Assembly: GCA_010279815.1 (NCBI GenBank)
Contig: QEOQ01000506.1
Coordinates: 188,063 to 252,062, forward strand
Reading direction: 5' to 3'
Source: Brachionus plicatilis
Taxonomy: Eukaryota > Rotifera > Eurotatoria > Ploima > Brachionidae
DNA: 64,000 nucleotides
Part shown: one piece after another, positions 24,610-34,098 of the stretch
How the letters are laid out: each line of letters starts with the position of its first letter
How positions within the stretch are numbered: the stretch's first letter is position 1
Notes under the pieces: generated by a model
What the model saw: the letters and a program-made list of their open reading frames with translations, nothing else
The model's database searches: none
What the model was told of the DNA's origin: nothing
Program-made: the position numbers and the translations under genes

Positions 24610-27600
24610 ATGGTAATTTTTTTTTTGTAAAATAAATATTAAATGTCTAAAACGATTCAAAGGGTGATTACTATAACTCGGAATATAATCAAGGGAATTG
24701 GATTCAACCGTATCAAGATGACAGTTCATCAGCTTATCAAAATAATGATCAAAATAATAGTTTTACTCCAGTAACTCTATCGTGGATAGTGAATGCCAGG
24801 GCACCAGAAAAATTAAGCAAAATGGAAAAATTACAAGACAAGATATTCGGGCCACCGGACGAAGATACTGAAGATTATAAGATGATCTTAAATAATGGTA
24901 AAGTTAAAGATATTTTTTCTTTAAATTAATTAATTTTAAAATATCAAGTTACTGGAGTTATTCAGCCAGGAAGTTTGTGTGCTATTATGGGTGCAAGTGG
25001 AGCAGGAAAAACAACTTTGTTGAATATACTTAATTTTAGAGATAAGAGCAAGTTAATTATCGAAAGCGATGTTAGAGTAAATGGAAGGCCAGTGAATTTG
25101 AAAAAAATATCAGAATACTCAGGATATGTAAAACAAAATGACATTTTTATTGGTACTATGACTGTCAAAGAGTGGCTCACTTTTCAGGTAGAATTCAGTC
25201 AAAATTTACATTTTTCAAATTCTACGGATTTTGAAGGCTTTTCTTAGAATGGGTGATTACTATTCATCAGAGGAAAAATATGACAGAGTAGATGAGGTAA
25301 TAAGGCAGTGCAATTTGATAAAAGCTGAGGATAGCTATATCGGATTAGGTGACGCTTTGAAAGGAATATCAGGAGGAGAGAAACGTCGCCTTGCATTTGC
25401 AACTGAAGTATTACAATATTCAGATTTAGGTTTTATTAAAAAACACTGTTGATTTTAGATAATCATGAATCCACCGTTGCTTTTTTGTGATGAGCCAACA
25501 TCAGGATTAGGCAAGGAAAATTTATTTTTAACTTCATAATTAAATTCTTTTTCTAGACGCATACATGGCTATTGGGCTTGTAGAAGTAATGGCTGAACAG
25601 GCAAGATTAGGAAAGACAATTGTTTGTACCATTCATCAACCTTCAACTCAAATATACGAAAAGTTTAATGTGTAATAACTAATAATCTATATTTTTTGTT
25701 ATATGTTTATTTATCTTAATTTTTTTTTGAAACTAGTCTTTGCCTTTTATCTGAAGGACGAGTGGCTTATTTGGGACCAAGAGACCAAGCACCAAGATAT
25801 TTTTCTAAGTAATTTTTAAATTAGAATTAAACAATTCAAAATCTTAAAATTTTCTATCAAAGCTTTTATAGTTCTATTTTAGATATAAATCTGATTTTAA
25901 AAGAATTTAAAATTTTAGAAACATTCATAAGAACATAAACAGCATGTGTTAAATTGATTAAAGACAGCACTCCGCTGTATTAAACTATCATCAACATAGA
26001 TGTTAAACTTTTTAATTATTTTAAGTTTATATATTCTAAATTTAATATCTTTTAGTGGTTCTGATTTAAGATTTGAATACAGATTCTAAAAAATGGGAAT
26101 TAAGATATATGTTTATCCGTGCAAATTTAATTTTCAGAATATTCCTTCAAGAAATTTTTAATGTAAAATTGGTTAACATAGGATCAAATGTTTTTAATAT
26201 CTAGCATAATTATGAAAAATCAGGATAAAGTTTTTGATAAATTTTGATTAGATACCTAATCCAATACAGACATTTTATTAAAATTTTAAAAATTTTCAAA
26301 AGCATTGGTTACAATTGTCCAAAAAATTATAACCCCGCTGATTATTTTATTTCTATTTTATCTATTACATCAGCTTATCGAGAAGAAGCAATAATCAAAG
26401 CAAAAGTAATTAAATTATAATTTTAATTATATTTTAATTAAAAAATTTGAAGAGAATTTGTGACTCTTTTCAACAAAGTAGTTACCAAGCAAATATTTTA
26501 CAGTCACTTAATATGCTTCACACAAATTATTATATGGAAGATGATGAATATGATGATGAATCTTCAGGGTAAAGCGATTTTAAATATTGTTTTTTTTTTC
26601 TCTTAAAAAAAGTTTTTTTTAGATTTAAATCGTCTTATTTTGAACAATTTAAATGGCTGATTTGGCGCAATTTCATAACTGATATTCGAACACCAATTTC
26701 TTCCAAAATCCTTTTCATTCAAGTTTTGTTTATCAGCATATTTTTTGGGCTAATCTATCTAAAAATAGAACTAGACGAGAAAGGAGTCCAAAACACAACT
26801 GGACTTTTGTTTGTTACCATGATGAATGTTGGATTTATTTTCTATTTTCCAATTTTAAATGTTTTTATTGGGGAAATGCCTGTTTTTAATAGAGATTACA
26901 GAGACAGACTTTATTCTCCTTTAATTTATTATGTTTCCAAACAAATAGCTGAGGTATTAATTGTTAAAAAAAAAAATTTTAACTTATAATAATTATAAAA
27001 TAAGTTTCCAAAATATTTTTTTATGAGCTTTTTACTGGTCACAATTATCTATTGGATGGCAAATATACGAAATGATGCTGGAGTCTATTTTTCGATTTCA
27101 TTTACATTTGTTCTAATGATTCAATGTAGCATGAGCTTTGGTAAATTTGTTATTATTTTCTTTTTATATTCTTCTTATAAGTATAAATTTAGCTTATTTG
27201 ATTTCTGTTTCGACTGGCAGCATTGATTTATCAACTGCTTTGGCTGGACCAATTCTAACTCCATTGTATCTTTTAGCTGGATACTTTTTAAATAATGAGT
27301 AAGATTTATAATAAATATTTGTTATTTTAATTTTAAAATAATAACTTATTATTTTAAAACTTTGTGACAAAGTTCGACACGAGCATATGTTATTTGGATT
27401 AAATACTTATCATGGTTTTATTATACTTATGAAATATTAATGATCGAACTATGGACATCCTATGATTCGATACCATGTTCAAATCCTTTTACAAATATAA
27501 CAACTCTAAATGGAACAGTACAATGCAAAAATGCCAGATGCTTTGCTAATGGTGACGCCGTTTTGGATCAATATGCTGTGAAAAAAGTAATTTACTATGA

Positions 27601-27744
27601 TTTTTAAAATATTTGGTAAAATTAAATTATATTAAAATAAAAAAGGACTTGCTCTGGTTGCACATTCTGCTTCTTTTTGTGTTAACAATTGTTATGAGAG
27701 CATTGGGATATTTTTTCTTGAAATTAAAGCTTCGAAAAAATTGA
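24610..27744 (+). CDS. ABCG half-transporter, White/Scarlet type, about 14 coding exons
   Basis: ATP-driven membrane half-transporter that works as a dimer; White-type proteins move pigment precursors and other small molecules. Inferred exons: 24610-24612, 24663-24897, 24949-25187, 25237-25407, 25459-25510, 25557-25671, 25737-25808, 26303-26405, 26453-26568, 26623-26953, 27005-27140, 27193-27298, 27373-27586, 27646-27744; 663 residues. Domain order is ATPase then membrane, as in ABCG: Walker A GASGAGKTT, Q-loop YVKQNDIFIG, signature ISGGEKRRLAFATE, Walker B LLFCDEPTSGLD, H-loop TIHQPS, then NYNPADYFI, and six membrane segments with AGPILTPLYLLAGYFLNN and IKYLSWFYYTYE. A Cys-containing extracellular loop precedes the last helix. 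One intron starts with GC. The start is uncertain: an ATG directly followed by a donor is the only in-frame solution I found; ATG inside exon 2 (KMEKLQDK) is an alternative. Confidence 0.9.
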
Positions 27745-27796
27745 ACATCTTCAAAATTTTTTAAATTTTTTAATATTCATTTTTTATTCGCTATTC

Positions 27797-27802
27797 AATA
27801 AA
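27797..27802 (+). promoter_or_regulatory. Poly(A) signal of the ABCG gene
   Basis: AATAAA 53 bases past the TGA stop at 27742-27744. Confidence 0.6.
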
Positions 27803-28055
27803 ATATATCATATTAAGTTTTTTCATTGAATCGATTTAATATTTTTTTGTTTCGAAAATATTTTTATTGGTTAAACAAGAATGCAACAAAAAAATTTGTT
27901 TTTGACCATCCTATACAGTGAATGACTTTATTTGATTTTAAAAAAAATTTAAATTGGCTTGATTTTCTGCTTGATTTTAATCGTTGGTCTTAAAATCTTT
28001 CCCGCAATTAATTATAATATTTTTTTTTGAAAATTAGTGCAGTAAAAACTCCATA

Positions 28056-28528
28056 CAGTAGAAATTCGATTATATGTAATTCGGTTATATGTAAATTCGA
28101 TTATATATAATTTCAAAAATCGCCACTGACACTCTTCTTGTCTTATGTTTCTAGAAATTTTGACCATTTAAAAAAATTTGCTTTAAAAAACAAAGAACTA
28201 AGTGTAAAACAAAGTTCGCTTAGTCGATTTTTTAAACCTAAGTCACCCGCTAAGACTTCTGGTCCTCAAACAAGCAACCCTCAAAATATTTCTTCAATTT
28301 CCATTGTAAAACGTAGCCTAAATTTTTAGAAATTTTTACTTTTATACTTTTTTATTCTATTTCAAACTTTTTTTTAAATAAAATCTAATGTAAAAACCCT
28401 CTTTTTTAATTGTCCAAAACTTTTTCATCAGACAAAATTTGTGTCTACAGGTCTATTCGATTATATGTAAAATTCGATTATATATAAGACCAAAAAGTTT
28501 TTCATTACATATAATCGAATTTCTACTG
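28056..28528 (+). mobile_element. Pogo/Tigger-like MITE with TA target duplication
   Basis: 473 bp bounded by TA on both sides (28054-28055, 28529-28530). The ends are a perfect 25-base inverted repeat starting CAGTAGAAATTCGATTATAT; the motif ATTCGATTATATGTAA recurs near both ends. Inside, 28138-28329 encodes 63 residues with KQSSLSRFFKPK, which resembles the extreme C-terminus of pogo/Tigger transposases. So this is an internally deleted copy keeping the transposase tail. Confidence 0.85.
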
Positions 28529-28609
28529 TATGTTTAGATCTTAGATGAATTGAAATACTGTTAAATTTTTATTAAAAAAAAATCTTTTTGATAAAACGAT
28601 TCAAAATTT

Positions 28610-28825
28610 CTTAATAAAAGAACAAAGAACAATACACTGTTTCCATTGAAATTTTGCCCTTTTACAATTTATTAAAGAAAAAAGTTTCCACATATAATTA
28701 TATATTAAATGAAAGGTTTTAAACTCATCTTTCGGCAAAATTATTTTATTTTTTAAATTTCCTAATATAAATGTCAATTTTTCCGGAATGAAAATACCTT
28801 TTTTTTCAAAATAAACTTTACATTT
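28610..28825 (-). repeat. Dispersed repeat, inverted copy of 40205-40675
   Basis: Contains ACACTGTTTCCATTGAAATT, CAATTTATTAAAGAAAAAAG, TCTTTCGGCAAAATT and GTCAATTTTTCCGGAATG. The same blocks occur reversed at 40205-40675, where a 266-bp insertion splits them. This copy is the uninterrupted version. Confidence 0.7.
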
Positions 28826-31560
28826 GAATTTGCAACGAATATTTTTAGCTAAAAAATAAATAAGGCAGTTTTTTTCTTACATTAACTGTTCTATTCATTT
28901 TAATATCTTTTTTTTTCCTTTTTAAAATGCACTGATATTAGATAATTAATCAGATATAAATAAGATATCACATGATTTAATTTTTTGTGTTTGAATTACA
29001 AAATGCATCCAATGTTGAAATAACATTGAAAAAGTGCGATATTTCAAATGTTTTCAATTTCAAGTAAAAAAATAATTTTAAGCTAATATTGCAATCATTT
29101 TCATATTTGAAATTAATCTCTTTAGTGAAATTGAATGAGTTTAATTTTTATTTAGGAATTTGAGAAAAATATTGAAAATTCTTTTTTTAGCTTTTAAATT
29201 ATTTATTTATTTGTTTATCTGTATCTTTATCAAACTTCCAAATAAAATACATGAAACAAAAAAATTAAAAATCAAGTTGAATATGATAAAATAAAATGAA
29301 AAGAAAGATAAATAATTCTTTTAGATTTAAATTCACTTTCACGAAAAGGTGAACCAAAATAGAATTAGGTGATCAAATCTTAAATTAGGTGAAAAACTTA
29401 TAGACTATGAGAATAAATAAAATAAAATAGGTATTAAATAGAATGCCTAATTCTCGATACTGATATAAAAATAAACAATTGAATTCAATAATTTTTTCGT
29501 TTTTTTTTTTTTATTTGAATTTTCTTTAAAAATTTTGACTTGGTGATAATTGAAATTCGTTTGATGCATATTAACAAATACTCTATTTATAAAAGATGGA
29601 AAACAGAGCGTAAATAGTTTTTTTAAACAACAAATATTATCTTGAATGTCATAGCACTAACCCAAAGTCAAAATTTTAAAAAAATTAGTTTTTCATGCTT
29701 GTAATATTAACTAAAATAAGATTAAATAAAAAATAAATAAATAAAAAGAAAAAAGATAAATAATTCTAAGTAAAAGATAAAAAGAAATAACGATATATTG
29801 AAATGCCTAGAGATTTGACATGTTTAAATGTTTGATAGTTGAGGAAAAAAAGAACAAATCGTTAGGTAGGAAATACACAATGGAGTTGGATATTCGATAT
29901 ATATTTATTCGAAAATTAACCATTTGCACTTTACATGTTTTCTTATTTTTAATTTCCTTGATAGCTTAATCGTTTTTTAAAATAGTAATAGTAGTGGTTC
30001 TTAGTACGATATCTTACATGCATAGTGTCTAAGTCCATAACCACCATTAACCAGCATGAAGACTTGTTTATACCATATTTTTCTGGCAACTTATTCCAAT
30101 AGGAATTACTATTCTAAAAAATGTTTATGTAATGCTGGACGCTTATAAACCGCTTTTTTTATGAAAAATAAGTGACCGGTTACAACCGGACAATAATTAG
30201 GACTAAGATGATCAACTTTCTATTTAATCGAAGCCTGTGCTGAAAAAGATAACAAGAAATAAGATGAACAGGACTTGTGATCCAAAAGGAGTGAATAAGG
30301 TTAAAAAAAATAAAAATCTTGTTTCACTCAAGATTTCCCCTTTGCAACCATTCTGCATTTTATTTTTTATAATTTTATAATAAAATTTAGGGTATTGGGA
30401 ATTTTGAATAAACAAAAAGCAGAAAAGAGCAGAAACAAAAATCGTAAAAAGAAGTCACTTTTTTACTTTGGGTCTTAAAATTTTTCTGCAGCTGATATAA
30501 ACTTTTTAAATCCAAATTAAGTCTCTGCAATACATGTGCAATTTAATTTTAATGATTTTCCAATACATTTGGTGCTTTGCAAACTTGCAGAGTTTCTGCA
30601 GAGACTTAATTTGTGTGGAAAACAGTTTTTACCAGCTATTACATTTTGCAGAACAATTTTAGACTCATAGTTAAAAAGTTATTTTTTTTTAAGATTGTTG
30701 TTTTAGTTCTTTGTTCCAAAATTTACAATACCAAAATTGGGTTACCGAATAACTACAAAGAATTTTGGTGAAACAAACTTTGCATCAGCTAATTCATTTT
30801 TCATATTAAGTTTTTGGCTAAGAAAATAATTTTTTTTTCAATTTTAAGTTTTTTTTTTTGATTTTTGTTCAATAGTTTAAAATGATAATATTTAAGGCAC
30901 AATTTTTTAATCTTTTTTACTTAATTTTTCTATGAATGAGAGAATCACTTTCAATCTGATTTTCGATAAAAATAGCAACAAGTGTGACAAGTAAAAAATC
31001 ATACTTTTAATTTAAAGCAAATTTTTGTAAGATTATTCACTAATTTTAAAAAAGGTAAAAGAAAACTTATATAGAATTTATTTTTAAAAATTTTCAGAAA
31101 AAATGGTCCCAACAGACAGTTTAATTAAAAATTTTTTAGATTGATTTTTTCTTTTTTAATTGTAATTCAAACAAAAATGAATTAATAGTTTTCATGTTAA
31201 TTGTTACAATAAGGTATTAAACCACTACTTCTTATCCTCTCCGATCAAAAAAAGTTATTTTTCTAGTCTCAACGGTTGATATGAAAAAGAATATTTATTA
31301 TACAAAAAAAATTAAATATCTAATAAAATTCAATTTTTTAAAGTGATTTAAATGTTTGTTTGAATTAATATTCAAATCGATTTCTTTTTTTAATTTAGAC
31401 AGCCTTTTAATTTTCAATATTTTAATAAATTAAAAAGAAAATTTTTTTTGAAAAGCCTAAAAAAATTCTTCTTTTGAAAGAAAGGAGCATGAATACTAAA
31501 TTTTAGAAACAACATATTTTTTAAATCATTCATATTCAAACAAAAAATTTAATTTGAGAA
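28826..31560. other. Gene-poor repeat-rich stretch
   Basis: No gene. A LINE 3'-end-like string (TTATTTATTTGTTTATCTGTATC) lies near 29200, related to the ends at 45560, 62430 and 63490. At 29858-29900 the block TTAGGTAGGAAATACACA(A)TGGAGT is related to 39437-39470. The remainder is AT-rich DNA with homopolymer runs. Confidence 0.45.
30513..30613. repeat. Perfect 17-bp inverted repeat, about 100-bp fold-back element
   Basis: CAAATTAAGTCTCTGCA at 30513-30529 is exactly the reverse complement of 30597-30613. The loop also carries CTTGCAGAGTTTCTGCAGAG. It looks like a very short fold-back element; no target duplication was identified. Confidence 0.7.
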
Positions 31561-31586
31561 TATGACTTTTGCATTTAAAGAAGTGT

Positions 31587-31835
31587 TGGGCTGGGGCCAA
31601 CTTTGGTCGACCGGTCTACGGCCGGAATTCAACGACTAGTTGGCCGGCAAGTATAAACGGCCAATTTTGGCCGTGAAATTCACAGCCGCATTTAAGATCA
31701 TCCGTGAATTGGCCGGCCGACTTTCGACCGTTTTTAAAAAGGCCGACCTTTCCTGGGCCGGCCTACGACCGTGAAATAGCCGGTTTTCTAAAATTTGGGC
31801 GTCCGAGGTCTTCGCCATTTTTTTTCTGGTCGCAC
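31587..31835. repeat. GC-rich GGCCG/CGACCG-rich patch
   Basis: A sharp compositional break in an AT-rich landscape. GGCCGGCC, ACGGCC, GGTCGACCGG, CGACCGT and GGCCGTGAAATTCACAGCCG recur in both orientations, so the patch is full of small palindromes. The 60-codon minus frame here is a by-product. It adjoins the hairpin unit at 31850 and may be part of the same element. Confidence 0.65.
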
Positions 31836-31847
31836 ACGTGGCCTCCA

Positions 31848-32054
31848 GACGGCTTATGCTAAAACATGGACGACCTGTTTTTTACTAAAACACGGACCGC
31901 TGTCGGATGATATTAGGAATTATCCAAAAACTTGTTAATTTGTTAAAAACGGTCCGTGTTTTAGTAAAAAAGAGGTGGTCCGTGTTTTAGCATAAGTACT
32001 CCCGACCGGCCCAAAACACTAAATTTTATCAGATTTCGGAAGTTAAATATTTCG
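31848..32054. repeat. Hairpin-forming unit, copy 1 (left of the assembly gap)
   Basis: Arm TTATGCTAAAACATGGACGA...CTAAAACACGGACCG pairs with CGGTCCGTGTTTTAG...GTGGTCCGTGTTTTAGCATAA, leaving a loop of about 50 bases. The unit then runs through CCCGACCGGCCCAAAACACT and ends at AAATATTTCG against the gap. Confidence 0.8.
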
Positions 32055-32201
32055 NNNNNNNNNNNNNNNNNNNNNNNNNNNNNNNNNNNNNNNNNNNNNN
32101 NNNNNNNNNNNNNNNNNNNNNNNNNNNNNNNNNNNNNNNNNNNNNNNNNNNNNNNNNNNNNNNNNNNNNNNNNNNNNNNNNNNNNNNNNNNNNNNNNNNN
32201 N
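32055..32201. other. Assembly gap (147 N)
   Basis: Run of N. Both sides carry the same hairpin unit, and the left flank ends in the same TTAAATATTTCG with which the right copy ends at 32396. Confidence 0.99.
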
Positions 32202-32396
32202 CTAAAACATGGACGACCTGTTTTTTACTAAAACACGGACCGCTGTCGGATGATATTAGGAATTATCCAAAAACATGTTAATTTGTTAAAACGGTCCGTC
32301 TTTTAGTAAAAAAGAGGTGGTCCGTGTTTTAGCATAAGTACTCCCGACCGGCCCAAAACACTAAATTTTATCAGATTTCGGAAGTTAAATATTTCG
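32202..32396. repeat. Hairpin-forming unit, copy 2 (right of the gap)
   Basis: Repeats copy 1 from CTAAAACATGG to TTAAATATTTCG with about three differences (aaaacAtg for aaaacTtg, one A fewer before ACGGTCC, GTCTTTTAG for GTGTTTTAG). Either a true tandem or inverted-element duplication, or two haplotype/contig ends not merged. Confidence 0.8.
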
Positions 32397-32504
32397 CTTT
32401 TCAACTTATTTGTTACACAAAATAATATATATAAAAAAATATAAAACATTAAACATGAGAAGGATATTTTTTATAATAAATCATAGTAAAAAGGAAAAAA
32501 TGTC

Positions 32505-32878
32505 TAATTTTATGCTTGAAAGATTAAAAAAAAATATAAAAAAATTAGTTTTTATGGCAATATTTGGCAAAAAATCAAATTTTTCTGATAAATTATAATT
32601 TCATGCTAAAAAAAGATTTTTCTTGCAAAAATACAATCTAAAAAAAAGATGAAAAAAATAGTTTTTATAGTAATAATTGGCAAAAAATCAAATTTTTCCG
32701 ATAAATTATAATTTCATGCTAAAAAAAAGATTTTTCTTGCAAAAATACAATCTAAAAAAAAGATGAAAAAAATAGTTATTATAGTAATAATTGGCAAAAA
32801 ATCAAATTTTTCCGATAAATTATAATTTCATGCTAAAAAAAAGATTTTTCTTGCAAAATTACAATCTAAAAAAAAGAG
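32505..32878 (+). repeat. Tandem repeat, 113-114 bp period, about 3 copies
   Basis: The block TTGGCAAAAAATCAAATTTT...GATAAATTATAATTTCATGC...GATTTTTCTTGCAAAA...TACAATCTAAAAAAAAGA recurs with its GGCAA at 32566, 32679 and 32793. Copies 2 and 3 are nearly identical; copy 1 is more diverged on its left side. Confidence 0.9.
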
Positions 32879-33734
32879 AAAAAATTGTTTTAGTGGTTTT
32901 ATTTAACTTTGTTAGATATTTGTTTAATATAAAATATTTGAAGTCACAGCTAAAAGTTAAAATAATAAATCGAAATTCAAATATCAAGTCAATTCTTTAC
33001 TAAATGATTATAGGCGTACAGGCTGCACTGAAAATAAATTTGTTATTTCCCGTGTAGACAAACGCCTTTTGACTAATACGAATTCTTTAAAATTTTCGAA
33101 ATAATTGTCTTATATCATTGAAAATAATATTTAAGATTCTTTTCCTACAGTTAAAGCAGGATATAACAAGAAGTTTATTATTGAATTAAAGCAACACTTC
33201 ACTTTATTTAAAAAATAATCTTGACCACGCACATTTACATTATTAATAATTAATTCTTGGCATAAAGACCATATTAACATTTTAAGGCTTTGACTTTTAT
33301 AAAATTTTTCTACAATGTTTCTTCCGTGTTTAAAGGAAATATAATGAAAATCGTAATCTTAGAAGGTCACCTTAGCTAAAATTTTATAAAATAACCTCTT
33401 TCTAAAAATAAAGAAAACGGTTGATATTTCATTTCTGTTATAAACACTATTCTTTTATCAATATATAAATTCTTATTATTATTATAAGTATTATTAGTTT
33501 GAGGAAAACTCTCCGGCTATTCAGAATGGATCAGCGTCCTTCAATTTAGCCAAGCGTTAGAAAATTTAAATAAGTTCATAATAAGTAAAAAAAATTAAAA
33601 TAGAACAAATTAAATATCGGTAAGTATATAAATAAAACATTATTAATTATAGTTATTGAGAAATATTTCTTTGACATATGTAACTTTTGACCTTTTTCAT
33701 TCTTCATTACTAAACCAAAAAAATGCTACAGGAA
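32879..33734. other. AT-rich spacer left of the LTR element
   Basis: No gene or recognised repeat. Contains a short (TTA)n run near 33475 with TTTGAGGAAAACTCTCCGGC after it; function unknown. Confidence 0.4.
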
Positions 33735-33739
33735 ACCAG

Positions 33740-34066
33740 TGAAGTGTTTTGTGATTTTAGTAAGCTTGAAATTATTAAACTAAACCTTCTAAAAATAAAC
33801 TGTTTGCATTTTCAACAACACCCATCCTAATCAAAAAGCTTGCTGAATTTTAACAAACAGTTTGCGCACGGCACTTGATTTATTTAAATATATATTGAAA
33901 AAACCATTCTTGTTCATTTATATTTTCTGTTTAACTTAAGTATATTTTAACTTATATATATTTTATATTTTGGCTACCAGAGTGGCCACTTTCTATTTTA
34001 GATAAATAAAGCTATTAAAAAATTAATAATTGTATTTCTTTAATTATTCATTTGGAAAACATTTCA
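33740..34066 (+). repeat. 5' LTR
   Basis: TG...CA ends, 327 bp. Contains GGCTACCAGAGTGGCCAC (itself a small palindrome, GTGGCCAC) and an AATAAA-type signal (GATAAATAAAGC) near the end, as expected for the R region. Confidence 0.95.
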
Positions 34067-34080
34067 TTGGCGACGAGGAC
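34067..34080 (+). promoter_or_regulatory. Primer binding site
   Basis: TTGGCGACGAGGAC immediately after the 5' LTR; the usual site for a tRNA primer starting with TGG. I cannot name the tRNA. Confidence 0.7.
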
Positions 34081-34098
34081 AAAAACTAAAAGCGTGGA

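Noticed and set aside
31636..31818. 60-codon Arg/Ala-rich minus frame
   Set aside because: By-product of the GC-rich palindromic patch; no start context or homology.
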